DNA from: Paraglaciecola sp. | Lineage (GTDB): Bacteria > Pseudomonadota > Gammaproteobacteria > Enterobacterales > Alteromonadaceae | Direction of reading: 5' to 3' | Length of the DNA: 64,000 nucleotides | NCBI GenBank assembly: GCA_009993955.1 | Contig: JAACSL010000001.1 | Location: 62,001-126,000 of the forward strand | Part shown: one piece after another, positions 29,696-39,565 of the stretch | How the letters are laid out: each line of letters starts with the position of its first letter | Position numbering within the stretch: the stretch's first letter is position 1 | Notes under the pieces: model-generated | Seen by the model: the letters and a program-made list of their open reading frames with translations, nothing else | Databases searched by the model: none | What the model was told of the DNA's origin: nothing | Position numbers and translations under genes: made by a program

Positions 29696-31555
29696 TCACT
29701 TTACTACCAAGCCAGTCAGGAGCGTTGACCCGTCCTGATTAATCTGCATTGAATGAGTACCAGTTGGTACATTCGCACGCAAACTTTTGGCGTTTTGAAC
29801 AAGACGCAGGAACTCAGCACGATAACCGTTATGATCTTCACCCTGGCTTTCCCGGGCAATTGATTCTATTTGTTGGTAGTCCATGCCACTTGCATAATTG
29901 CTTTGTCTGAGTTGCTGTGCAAAGCCTAACACGGCACTAGCAAAACGAAAGTCCTGTCCTTGCTGAGCAAACGTGGTTATGTGTTGGTGTTTAACAACCT
30001 GGCTAATCAGTTTACTGGTGTCACCCTGTGGGTCTTTGTAACGTAATTTTACCCAAGCTAACTCGTCGGCAAACACAGCCTCGTTTTTATCCTGATCTGT
30101 GGCGGTAGATGCCGGTAACTGATAACGCAGTGGATCGATGTTGGTATGTTTTGCCCCAACAAGTGTCACCTCATAAAAGGCTGTCACCGTATGTCCCGCC
30201 CCTATTTCTCCTGCATCAACCTTGTCGTTGTTAAAATCTTCTTGGCGCAAGGCTCTATTTTCATAACCAATCAGGCGATATTCACTCACTGTATTGGGAT
30301 TAAATTCAACCTGAATTTTGACATCTTTGGCAATGATTTGCATGGTGGCGTTTAGTTCATCCACCAACACTTTACGTGCTTCTTGCAGGGTATCAATGTA
30401 GGCATAATTGCCGTTGCCTGCATCCGCTAATTGTTCCATCAAATAATCATTATAATTGACTTCGCCAAAGCCTAATGTTGTTAAGGCGATGCCCTGTTGT
30501 TTATGTCGTTTGATCAAGTCAATCAGTTGCTGGTGATCGGCTATGCCCACATTAAAATCACCGTCAGTGGCTAAAATCACTCGATTTACGCCTTGCGGTT
30601 TAAAACTTTGCGCGGCCAATTGATAGGCCAGTTCAATGCCAGCAGCACCATTGGTGGCGCCCCCTGCTTGTAATTGCAACAGCGCCGCTGCAATTTTTGC
30701 TTGTTGATCGCCACGGGTGGGTTCAAGCACCACCCCAGACGCTCCCGCATAAACAACAATACTGACACTGTCATCCGCGTTAAGTTGGGCACTCAACAGC
30801 TGTAAGGAACGAGTCAACAAAGGTAATTTATTGGCTTGTTTCATGGAGCCAGATACATCTAACAAAAAGACCAGATTACGTCCTTTTAATTCTGTACTTG
30901 GTGGCTGATAACCTTTGAGTGCGATGCGTAAGAGGTGTTTATCTGCATGCCAAGGAGCGGATGCAATATCGCTAGACAACAAGAATGGCTGTTCAAGGTT
31001 ATTGGGTAGTGGGTAGTGATAGTCAAAATAATTAATAAATTCCTCCGTGCGCACTGAATCACTGGGTGGGATCACGCCCTGATTAAGCATGCGTCGCACA
31101 TTGGCATAACTGCCTGTATCAACATCGATGGAAAACGTTGATACGGGTTCAACTTTCACTTGTTTAATGCCGTTTTGAGACAAGTTTTGATAGATCTCAC
31201 GCGAATTTAATGGCGCCGTTGTGGGACTCACCATCATGCTGGCCGGTGCCTGACGTGCCATTGACATCATCATGCCTTGTCTTTGCTGCATCTCTGCATG
31301 CAGCGCCAACGCTTCACCTTCACCGTCACCTTCCACCTTCACCTTTTCTATTTTTTTATCCCTCACTAGGGCAACGTCGTGGACCGCCAGCTCAGGGGCA
31401 AGGATGGCATTATTTTTATCGGTTTTTGCAAGTTTCTCATCGTGTTTCCCTGCATCAGTTGTGCAGCCACTGATGGCGATTACGAGGCAAAGTGCGAGTG
31501 TGCTCAGTGGGGTTGTAACGCTGTTTTGTAATAACAGCTGAGGATTAGTTGACAT
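29696..31555 (-). CDS. VWA-domain lipoprotein, YfbK type
   Basis: A 619-residue outer- or inner-membrane lipoprotein: a signal sequence ends in the lipobox ISGC with C31. Next comes a low-complexity segment, then a YfbK-type N-terminal region (about 115-205), a von Willebrand A domain (about 226-400) and a C-terminal DUF3520-like region (about 410-600). The metal-ion-dependent adhesion site is complete: D233, S235 and S237 (DVSGS), T301 and D331 (ATDGD). VWA domains bind partner proteins through a divalent ion. The homologue E. coli YfbK has no settled role. It is the first gene of the sigma/anti-sigma operon and could sense an envelope signal for it (inference). Confidence 0.9.
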   Translation of the reverse strand: MSTNPQLLLQNSVTTPLSTLALCLVIAISGCTTDAGKHDEKLAKTDKNNAILAPELAVHDVALVRDKKIEKVKVEGDGEGEALALHAEMQQRQGMMMSMARQAPASMMVSPTTAPLNSREIYQNLSQNGIKQVKVEPVSTFSIDVDTGSYANVRRMLNQGVIPPSDSVRTEEFINYFDYHYPLPNNLEQPFLLSSDIASAPWHADKHLLRIALKGYQPPSTELKGRNLVFLLDVSGSMKQANKLPLLTRSLQLLSAQLNADDSVSIVVYAGASGVVLEPTRGDQQAKIAAALLQLQAGGATNGAAGIELAYQLAAQSFKPQGVNRVILATDGDFNVGIADHQQLIDLIKRHKQQGIALTTLGFGEVNYNDYLMEQLADAGNGNYAYIDTLQEARKVLVDELNATMQIIAKDVKIQVEFNPNTVSEYRLIGYENRALRQEDFNNDKVDAGEIGAGHTVTAFYEVTLVGAKHTNIDPLRYQLPASTATDQDKNEAVFADELAWVKLRYKDPQGDTSKLISQVVKHQHITTFAQQGQDFRFASAVLGFAQQLRQSNYASGMDYQQIESIARESQGEDHNGYRAEFLRLVQNAKSLRANVPTGTHSMQINQDGSTLLTGLVVK

Positions 31556-31886
31556 GTTTTTACTCCAGATTTGTTGGCTTACATGACTATCAACGGATGA
31601 GCAACAACAAGGGGTTTTATTTTTTTGTCGTTAGGCCAACAAGCTTGAGTATTTTCACTAAGGCTTAGTCAATTTCGCCAACATTATATATGGCTTCTTC
31701 ATATCAATCTGACAAATATATTCTATCTATTTGTTTTATATAGTTTTTACACCCCTGGCACAGTGCATGCACTTCTCGCCTCAAGCTTGGCAGTAATAGC
31801 CCTTTTTACCCAAAATTATCGATTTTTGCTTTATGTTGGCCGCACTAACAACAAGCAGAAGCCCTCAAAAGTTAAGGAGAATTAAC
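31556..31886. promoter_or_regulatory. Divergent regulatory gap between the VWA operon and the RND operon
   Basis: About 330 bases without a convincing gene. The centre (about 31680-31755) is AT-rich, with runs such as ACATTATATATGG and GTTTTATATAG, where promoters for both directions are likely. I could not single out a -35/-10 pair or operator with confidence. The RND side ends in a good ribosome site, AAGGAG at 31874-31879. Confidence 0.4.
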
Positions 31887-33005
31887 ATGGCACTCACAAC
31901 AATCAATCGCAAGCTCGCATTAAGCCTCTGTGCAATCATGGTATCAACGAGTTTACTCAGTGGTTGTGGCGATGCAGAAGCCGTCGTAGATCAACAAAAA
32001 ACAGAAGTTGTTATGGCTGTGCCAGTGGAAGTGGCCACTATGCATGTGGGCACTATCTCCTCAAACTACAGCACCACCGCCGTCCTAGAAGCAAAAGAAG
32101 AGGCCTTTGTAGTGCCTCGTGCCTCAGGCATCATCGAACACATTTTTGTAGAAGAAGGGGATTACGTCGAGAAAGGTCAGGTATTGGCCAAACTCGAACC
32201 AGAACGCTATCGTTTGAACTTAGACAGAGCCAAAGCAGATTTGGTGGGTGTCGAAAAAGAATTAGCCAAAATCAATAAGGTGTACAGCCAAAAATTAGTC
32301 AGTGATGACACCTTTGATAAGTTGAATGCCCAATACCAAAGTGCCAAAGCCACCCTCGCCTTAGCTGAACTTGATCTGGCCGAAGCCACCATCACTGCCC
32401 CGATTTCTGGTTACATAGCGGAACGCAACGCCAAAGTGGGTAACCTGACAGAATCTTTCCAACGGGCAAGAATGTTCCATATCGTTCAGCAAAAAGAGTT
32501 ATATGGCATTGTTTATTTACCCGAAAAAGAATTGGCCAAAGTGCACAACCAACAACGCGCTGAATTAGATTTAACCGCCTTTGGTGGGAAATCAGTCAGT
32601 GCCTTTGTGGAAAGGATAAGCCCCGTCATCGATCCTAAAACCGGCACCTTTAAAATCACCCTGCGTGTGCCCAACGAATCTGGCTTGCTGAAATCAGGCA
32701 TGTTTGCCGAGGTAAAACTCAACTACGACACTCACCAAGATGCCATTTTATTACCACGTAAAGCTATTTTAGCCATCGACAACAGCGTTAATGTGTTTGT
32801 AGTTAAAGACGGTATAGCCAGTAAAACCCCTGTGCAAATTGGCTACCAAGAAGGTGACTTTGTAGAGGTAGTCAGTGGTTTAACCGGTAATGAACATATT
32901 GTCGTCACAGGCCACCATAATCTGCGTGACAATGCCCCGGTTGATGTGGTCAGCACCAATGGTGTAGATACACCTGCCGCACCTATCACAGTTGTTAAAG
33001 CGTAA
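31887..33005 (+). CDS. RND efflux periplasmic adaptor (membrane fusion) lipoprotein
   Basis: A 372-residue adaptor protein. The lipobox LLSGC places the lipid-bearing cysteine at C27. It has a lipoyl half-motif (about 71-110, VPRASGIIEHIFVEEGDYVE), a coiled-coil hairpin (about 110-165), a second lipoyl half (ITAPISGYIAERNAKVG), a beta-barrel and a membrane-proximal domain. The start was set at ATG 31887 because AAGGAG lies seven bases upstream; the longer frame to 31833 adds residues before a clear signal peptide. It is the first gene of an operon with two RND permeases. Its position does not reveal a substrate. Confidence 0.93.
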   Translation: MALTTINRKLALSLCAIMVSTSLLSGCGDAEAVVDQQKTEVVMAVPVEVATMHVGTISSNYSTTAVLEAKEEAFVVPRASGIIEHIFVEEGDYVEKGQVLAKLEPERYRLNLDRAKADLVGVEKELAKINKVYSQKLVSDDTFDKLNAQYQSAKATLALAELDLAEATITAPISGYIAERNAKVGNLTESFQRARMFHIVQQKELYGIVYLPEKELAKVHNQQRAELDLTAFGGKSVSAFVERISPVIDPKTGTFKITLRVPNESGLLKSGMFAEVKLNYDTHQDAILLPRKAILAIDNSVNVFVVKDGIASKTPVQIGYQEGDFVEVVSGLTGNEHIVVTGHHNLRDNAPVDVVSTNGVDTPAAPITVVKA

Positions 33006-33016
33006 GGGCTGGTTGT

Positions 33017-36000
33017 ATGAGCATCGTTGATATTGCGGTAAAACGCCCGGTCACTGTTTGGATGTTTACTTTTGCCATCATTTTGTTTGGCATGGTTTCC
33101 CTGTCGCGCTTGGCCCTTAATCTACTCCCTGAATTGTCTTACCCCAGCCTAACGATCCGCACCGATTATGTAGGTGCGGCGCCTGCAGAGGTCGAACAGT
33201 TAGTGTCTAAACCCATTGAAGAAAGTATTGGTGTGGTAAAAGGCGTGCGCAGTGTTAAGTCTATGTCCAAAGCGGGGCAATCAGACGTGTTACTGGAATT
33301 TGAATGGGGCACAGACATGGATCTGGCGAGTCTCGAAGTACGCGAAAAACTCGACACCCTGCAGTTACCACTTGATATTAAAAAACCAGTACTGCTGAGA
33401 TTCAACCCAAGGCTAGACCCCGTTATGCGCTTCGGCTTTGTTGGGGTAAACGTAGTGGCCAAAACAGAGGGGGCAAATCCAGAACCGACTCAAGCGCCTG
33501 CCATTGAGGCCCTGCCACAAGCTCGTGATTTAGATGAACAAGGTGTCAAAAATTTGCGTTTATTCGCTGAAGAGCAAATCAAACGGCAACTAGAGTCCGT
33601 CGCTGGTGTTGCCTCAGTGAAAGTCAGTGGCGGCCTCGAAAATGAAATTCAAGTATTGCTCGACCAACAGAAAACCAGCCGTTTAAACATTAGTGCCTTA
33701 GACGTGATCAAACGTTTGAAAGAAGAGAATGTGAATACTTCAGGTGGCCGTGTTGAAGATGGCTCACAAGAGTTTTTAGTCCGCAGCCTTAACCAATTTC
33801 AGAGTCTCGACGATATTCGCGACTTATTTATTGCTAACCGCGACGGCAAAAACATCCGCTTAGGTGATATTGCCCAAGTGGAAGATGCCTTTAAAGAACG
33901 CTCGGCCATCAACCGTTTCAGTGGTTTTGAAGGGGTCGAAATTGCCATTTATAAAGAAGGTGATGCCAATACCGTTGATGTGGCAAAAAATATTCAGTTT
34001 CGCATCTCGGCCCTGCAGAAAGACATCCCCAATAAATATCAACTGCAACTGGTTTACGACCAAAGTCGGTTTATTGCCAGTGCCATCAATGAAGTGAAAT
34101 CCGCTGCCATCATCGGTGGCATGTTGGCTATGTTTGTTTTGTTTTTATTCTTAAAAAATATCTGGCCAACCTTGATCATTTCCATCTCTATCCCAGTTTC
34201 TATCATTGCTACTTTCAATTTAATGTATGGCAATGACATTAGTTTGAACATCATGAGCTTAGGCGGTATTGCGCTGGCCATTGGTTTGCTGGTGGATAAC
34301 AGCATAGTGGTATTAGAAAATATTGACCGCCACAAAGCTAACAACCCGGATTTTAAATTGGCGGCAGCCTTAGGCACAAAAGAGGTATCCATGGCGATTG
34401 TCGCCTCTACCCTTACCACCATGGCGGTGTTTTTTCCCTTGGTTTTTGTTGAGGGCATAGCAGGACAATTGTTTGCAGATCAAGCCCTCACCGTGACCTT
34501 TGCCCTGGGTGCCTCTCTACTCGTTGCTTTAACCCTTATTCCGATGCTGGCGGCACGTGAACATAGCCAAACTAAGGGCGAGAGTGCGGAAGTAGAAGAT
34601 GATGCCCTGTTGCAGCCTGCCCCGGTTTTACCTCATACCCAAGTAGGCAAGTTTTTCTACTACTTGATGTGGCCCTTGAAAAAATTGCTGCACGTGATTT
34701 TTTACATCGTGCCACTGGCAGTGAGCTCACTGGTAATTTTGCTGTTTCGCAGTCTCAAAAAAGCCTTAGGTCTGATCTTTACCCCGCTTTTGTGGGCCTT
34801 TGATAAGGTATTTAACCTGGTGGCTAATGCTTACATCAAAGCCTTAAATAAGGCGCTAAATGCGAGGATTTTGGTGCTTAGCGCCGTGATTACTTTAGCG
34901 GCTGGTTCAGCCTTGCTCATCCCCAAATTAGGCATGGAGCTTATCCCCGGCATGGCCCAAGGTGAGTTTTATGTAGAGTTAACCCTACCCAGTGGCAGTC
35001 AATTGGAAAATACCGATGCCATCGTGGCTGAACTTGGACGTTTTACGCAAAGTTTACCGGGAGTTAAACGCACGTATGCCCTGTCTGGCACTGGTAATTT
35101 AATGAGTGCCACGGCAAATCAAGGCGGCGAACATTGGGGTAAATTAAATGTGGTGCTTGCCCCGCAACTGGATACAGCCCAGATACACGATATTCAGCAA
35201 CAAATGCGCAGCTTTTTGGCGAATCAAGCTGGTGTACAAGGCAAATTTGGCCAACCTGCTTTATTTACCATGGCTACGCCATTAGAGGTTGAACTCAGTG
35301 GCTATGATCTGGCTGACCTGAGTCATTACAGTCAAATATTGTTGCAGCAATTAAGTGCCGATGCGCACTTTAGTGATGTGCAGTCCAGTCTACAAACTGG
35401 CAATCCCGAACTAAAAGTTAAATTTGACCATGCAAAATTAGCCCAACTCAATCTAAAAGCAGCCGATGTTTCAAAACTTATCGCGGTGCAAATTGGCGGA
35501 GAAGTGGCAACAAAATACAGCATTCTTGATCGCAAAGTCGATGTACTTGTGCGCACCCAAGAGCGTCAACGGGATTCCATTACCGATATAGGCCAAATTA
35601 TCGTTAACCCCGATAGTGCCAATGCCATTCCCCTCAATGCAGTAGCAGACATCACCATGTCGCTTGGCCCCAGTGAAATCACCCGTGTAGGTCAACAACG
35701 TGTCGCTTTGTTGAGTATGAACTTACAGTCTGGTGACTTAGATGAAGCCGTAGCAGTGGCTAGTACGTATATTAAAAACCTCGGCCTACCCTTAAATATG
35801 ACGGCACGCGTGACAGGCCAAAGTGAAGAAATGCAGCACAGCTTTACCTCACTGAAATTTGCCTTGGCCTTGGCGATATTCTTAGTGTACTTGGTGATGG
35901 CGTCACAATTCGAGTCGTTGCTTCACCCACTATTGATTTTACTTACCGTACCTTTGGCCTGTGCCGGCTCAATCTACGGCCTCTATTTCACCGCTACCCA

Positions 36001-36385
36001 CATCAGTGTTGTGGTATTTATCGGGCTGATCATGTTGGCTGGGATCGTGGTTAATAACGCTATTGTGTTAATTGACCGCATTAATCAGTTGCGGGCTGAA
36101 GGCATGGCCAAAACCCAAGCGATCATTGCCTCTGCGCAAAGCCGTTTGCGCCCCATATTGATGACCACCCTGACCACCTCTTTAGGATTATTGCCCATGG
36201 CGATTGGTCTTGGTGAAGGGGCGGAAATACGCGCGCCCATGGCCATTACTGTGATTTATGGCTTGTCGTTTGCCACCTTATTAACGCTGTTTTTCATTCC
36301 CGTCATCTACAGTTTGTTTGACCGCAAAGCGTTTGTTGCTGCGCCTGTAGTAAGCAAAGGCAGTGAGGAGGTAGTGTATGGATAA
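33017..36385 (+). CDS. RND efflux permease, first of the pair, with an extra cytoplasmic/membrane insert
   Basis: A 1122-residue RND transporter: two repeats of a membrane bundle and periplasmic porter domain. TM4 has LLVDNSIVVLENIDR with D427, while the second aspartate seen in AcrB-like pumps is N428. Between the two halves, about residues 515-605 form an insert with an acidic loop then two or three added hydrophobic stretches (YYLMWPLKKLLHVIFYIVPL); this makes it about 90 residues longer than its partner. A small extra loop (about 148-175) lies in the first porter domain. It starts 11 bases after the adaptor gene and overlaps the next permease by eight bases. Confidence 0.94.
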   Translation: MSIVDIAVKRPVTVWMFTFAIILFGMVSLSRLALNLLPELSYPSLTIRTDYVGAAPAEVEQLVSKPIEESIGVVKGVRSVKSMSKAGQSDVLLEFEWGTDMDLASLEVREKLDTLQLPLDIKKPVLLRFNPRLDPVMRFGFVGVNVVAKTEGANPEPTQAPAIEALPQARDLDEQGVKNLRLFAEEQIKRQLESVAGVASVKVSGGLENEIQVLLDQQKTSRLNISALDVIKRLKEENVNTSGGRVEDGSQEFLVRSLNQFQSLDDIRDLFIANRDGKNIRLGDIAQVEDAFKERSAINRFSGFEGVEIAIYKEGDANTVDVAKNIQFRISALQKDIPNKYQLQLVYDQSRFIASAINEVKSAAIIGGMLAMFVLFLFLKNIWPTLIISISIPVSIIATFNLMYGNDISLNIMSLGGIALAIGLLVDNSIVVLENIDRHKANNPDFKLAAALGTKEVSMAIVASTLTTMAVFFPLVFVEGIAGQLFADQALTVTFALGASLLVALTLIPMLAAREHSQTKGESAEVEDDALLQPAPVLPHTQVGKFFYYLMWPLKKLLHVIFYIVPLAVSSLVILLFRSLKKALGLIFTPLLWAFDKVFNLVANAYIKALNKALNARILVLSAVITLAAGSALLIPKLGMELIPGMAQGEFYVELTLPSGSQLENTDAIVAELGRFTQSLPGVKRTYALSGTGNLMSATANQGGEHWGKLNVVLAPQLDTAQIHDIQQQMRSFLANQAGVQGKFGQPALFTMATPLEVELSGYDLADLSHYSQILLQQLSADAHFSDVQSSLQTGNPELKVKFDHAKLAQLNLKAADVSKLIAVQIGGEVATKYSILDRKVDVLVRTQERQRDSITDIGQIIVNPDSANAIPLNAVADITMSLGPSEITRVGQQRVALLSMNLQSGDLDEAVAVASTYIKNLGLPLNMTARVTGQSEEMQHSFTSLKFALALAIFLVYLVMASQFESLLHPLLILLTVPLACAGSIYGLYFTATHISVVVFIGLIMLAGIVVNNAIVLIDRINQLRAEGMAKTQAIIASAQSRLRPILMTTLTTSLGLLPMAIGLGEGAEIRAPMAITVIYGLSFATLLTLFFIPVIYSLFDRKAFVAAPVVSKGSEEVVYG

Positions 36386-39300
36386 GTTTGCTTCAGCGGG
36401 CGCCTCACTCGCCAGTTTTGCCATTCGTCGTCCTGTCACGGTGTGTATGTTCTTTTTTTCCATGTTGACCTTTGGTTTGCTCTCAAGTCAGCTATTGCCC
36501 TTGGAAAAATTTCCCAGCATCGATATTCCAGAGATCGTGATTTACATTCCTTATCAGGATGCAACACCAGCAGAAATTGAAAAGATGATCACCCGTCCTG
36601 TGGAAGAAGCTTTAGCCACCATGTCGGGGATTAAACAATTACGCTCAAGTTCCAGTGAAGACAGCGCACAAATTCAGTTAGAGTTTGCCTGGGACGAAAA
36701 TTTAAAAGCCAAGGGCATCGAAGCCCGCGAGAAGATTGACGCCATACGCAGCCAACTGCCAGAAGATGTGCAACGCATCTTGGTTTATCAATTTAATACC
36801 AACGACATCCCAATATTTTCTTTGCGAGTATCCAGTGAGCGGGATTTATCCGCCGCCTACGATTTATTAGATCGCAATTTAAAAATGCCCTTGGAACGTG
36901 TGCCCGGTGTATCAAAAGTCGAACTTTATGGGGTAACAAAAAAGCAAATAATTATTCGCCTGGACGCGCAGTTGATGGCCGCCCTTCACGTTGATACCAA
37001 TGAGCTTGCTGCCACGCTGCGCGGCGTAAATTTTTCCATGAGTGCTGGGCATTTTGTTGATAGTGACTCGGAGCAGAAAATCACGGTAAACCCCATGGGC
37101 GAGTTTCATGAAATTGATGAAATTCGGGATCTCATCGTTAAACCCGGGGTCCGCCTGAGTGATATCGCAGAAGTAAAGTTTGAAAACCCCAAACGTACCG
37201 AAGGGCGGCATTTAGACCAAGCCTATGCGGTAGGTTTTAACGTGTTCCGTGAATCCAACAGCAACATGGTTGAGGTGGCTAACCAAGTATTGGCAGTGAT
37301 TGACGATGCCAAAATCAACCCCGCATTTAATGGCATTAACTTGCTTATTCGAGAAAATGAAGCAGAGAGCGTGACCTCGTCTTTAGCGGATTTATTGAGT
37401 GCTGGGGTGCTAGGTTCGCTGCTGTCTTTTTTAGTTTTGTATGCCTTTTTACGCAACCTGACGAGTACCCTGTTAGTGGTATTAAGTGTACCGTTTTCTA
37501 TTTGCATCACCCTCGGCTGCATGTATTTCATGGGTTATACCATTAACATCCTGTCAATGATGGGCCTGATGTTGGCAGTGGGCATGTTAGTCGACAATGC
37601 AGTGGTGATCACCGAAAGCATCACCCAAGAAAAAGCCAGCATTGCCGACCCGGTTGAAGCCACCAAAAGCGGCGTTGCCAAGGTGAGCTTGGCCGTCATC
37701 GCGGGTACAGTGACCACCGCCATTGTATTTTTACCCAATATTGTTGGCGCTAAGGTCAACGTTACGGTGTTTTTAGAACATGTTGCCATTGCCATCTGTA
37801 TTTCCTTGTTCGCTTCGCTGCTGATTTCGCAAACTCTTATTCCATTGTTGGCCAGCAAAATGCTCGGCAAACCAGGCAAAACATCTACCTCAGCAAGCCC
37901 AGCGCAGCCGGGTAAAATAGCGATGTTCTACAAGAAAGTATTGCAGTGGTCTCTGGCTCATCAGGGTTTGAGTTGCCTGATTGCCATATTGATCATCGCC
38001 AGTACCGCTTTTCCCATGCAATTTGTTACCAGTGACCAAGATGGCGATAACGACCAGAATCGTGCTTGGATGAATTACGACATGCAGAGCAGTTATACCC
38101 TTGAGGAAGTAGAACTGACGGTCAGTAAAATGGAGAAGTATTTATACGCCAATCAGGAACGCTTTTACATCAAACAAATTTATAGCTACTACAACGCGGG
38201 CTTTGCGGTGTCGGGCATTACCTTGATTGATGATTTGCCGGTGAAACAAGCGGAAGTGAAAAAGTTAATTCTCGACAACATGCCCAAATTTGCCCGCGCC
38301 CGCCCTTCATTTCAATGGGACAAAGGCAATGGTGGTGGCATCCAAATAACCTTATTAGGGGATTCTTCCGAGGCCCTCAATGTGATTGCTGCGCAGATTG
38401 TGCCCACCCTTGCCAACATACCAGGTTTGGCCGATGTCAAAACTGACAATGCCGCGCAAAAACAAGAATTGCAATTAATCGTGAATCGCCAGAAAGCCTA
38501 TCGCTTCGGTTTGAACACCAGTGATATTGCCAATGTTGTGGCCACAGCGTTACGCGGCACCAATTTACGCACCTTTCGCAGTGATGAAACGGGTGAAGTT
38601 GATATTCGGTTGATGTTTGATCAAAACCTTCAAGAATCTGTGGATGCCCTAAAAAACCTCAGCATTAAAAATGCTGATGGGCGCAGTGTGACCTTAGACA
38701 TGGTTGCCAGTTTAGTGGTGGCGCCGCGTCAATCTGAAATTAATCGCAGCTACCGCCAAACCTCAGTCACTATTGGTGCAAATTTACAAGATGGCATGAC
38801 CATCGAAGACGCGAAAAAAAGTATTCAAGGGGTCATGGATTATATTCAGTTACCCAGTGGATACAGTTGGACATTTGACGGCAGTATTACCCGTCAAAAT
38901 CAAAATGAAAGTGCGATGCAAACCAATATGTTGCTGGCTGTTTGCATGATCTACATCGTCATGGCAGCCTTGTTTGAGTCATTGTTGCTGCCTACGGCTG
39001 TGATTACCTCCCTAATATTTTCCATGACTGGGGTATTTTGGGCGTTGTTTTTTGCAGGCTTGCCGATGTCCATCATGAGCATGATTGGCATGCTCATTTT
39101 AATGGGGATAGTGGTAAATAATGGCATTGTGTTGGTGGATAGGATCAATCAGTTAATCAACATTGGCCATAACATTCATGATGCCATCATTGAGGCTTGT
39201 TTAACTCGGGTGAGACCCATTCTGATGACGGTTGCGACCACGGTGTTGGGTCTTGTGCCCTTAGCCATGGGCACAACCCGAATTGGCGGTGACGGCCCGC

Positions 39301-39467
39301 CTTACTCACCCATGGCCATTTCCATTATTGGTGGTCTGATTTTTTCAACCTTAACCAGTTTGGTATTGGTGCCACTTGCCTACTTACTGTTATTAAAGTT
39401 GCGCGCCAAAACGCAAATCATGCTGAGTAATAGCAAACAATTGGTGTCAAATCTCATCAAAGCGTGA
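36378..39467 (+). CDS. RND efflux permease, second of the pair
   Basis: A 1029-residue RND transporter of standard length with twelve expected membrane helices. The TM4 motif is GMLVDNAVVITESI with D406 and N407, again a single aspartate. TM10-11 carry GIVVNNGIVLVDRINQL. Its ATG lies inside the end of the first permease gene (8-base overlap), so the two are made together. Two unlike RND subunits after one adaptor recall MdtBC, which work as a mixed trimer; whether these two mix is inferred. No outer-membrane TolC-like gene is nearby. Confidence 0.94.
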   Translation: MDKFASAGASLASFAIRRPVTVCMFFFSMLTFGLLSSQLLPLEKFPSIDIPEIVIYIPYQDATPAEIEKMITRPVEEALATMSGIKQLRSSSSEDSAQIQLEFAWDENLKAKGIEAREKIDAIRSQLPEDVQRILVYQFNTNDIPIFSLRVSSERDLSAAYDLLDRNLKMPLERVPGVSKVELYGVTKKQIIIRLDAQLMAALHVDTNELAATLRGVNFSMSAGHFVDSDSEQKITVNPMGEFHEIDEIRDLIVKPGVRLSDIAEVKFENPKRTEGRHLDQAYAVGFNVFRESNSNMVEVANQVLAVIDDAKINPAFNGINLLIRENEAESVTSSLADLLSAGVLGSLLSFLVLYAFLRNLTSTLLVVLSVPFSICITLGCMYFMGYTINILSMMGLMLAVGMLVDNAVVITESITQEKASIADPVEATKSGVAKVSLAVIAGTVTTAIVFLPNIVGAKVNVTVFLEHVAIAICISLFASLLISQTLIPLLASKMLGKPGKTSTSASPAQPGKIAMFYKKVLQWSLAHQGLSCLIAILIIASTAFPMQFVTSDQDGDNDQNRAWMNYDMQSSYTLEEVELTVSKMEKYLYANQERFYIKQIYSYYNAGFAVSGITLIDDLPVKQAEVKKLILDNMPKFARARPSFQWDKGNGGGIQITLLGDSSEALNVIAAQIVPTLANIPGLADVKTDNAAQKQELQLIVNRQKAYRFGLNTSDIANVVATALRGTNLRTFRSDETGEVDIRLMFDQNLQESVDALKNLSIKNADGRSVTLDMVASLVVAPRQSEINRSYRQTSVTIGANLQDGMTIEDAKKSIQGVMDYIQLPSGYSWTFDGSITRQNQNESAMQTNMLLAVCMIYIVMAALFESLLLPTAVITSLIFSMTGVFWALFFAGLPMSIMSMIGMLILMGIVVNNGIVLVDRINQLINIGHNIHDAIIEACLTRVRPILMTVATTVLGLVPLAMGTTRIGGDGPPYSPMAISIIGGLIFSTLTSLVLVPLAYLLLLKLRAKTQIMLSNSKQLVSNLIKA

Positions 39468-39531
39468 AGAGTTAGGCAGATTTGCGAGCTTGGAGTGCTT
39501 GGCAAATTGAGAAAAACCCTTGTTTAGTTTA

Positions 39532-39565
39532 GGCTAGCCAACAATTTTATTGGCTGGCCTTTTTT
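39532..39565 (+). terminator. Terminator of the RND operon, directly abutting the next start codon
   Basis: A 10-bp stem (39532-39541 with 39550-39559, one G-T pair) over an 8-base loop, followed by six T residues (39560-39565). The next base starts the ATG of the aldo/keto reductase, so the T-run occupies the place of its ribosome site. Confidence 0.85.
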
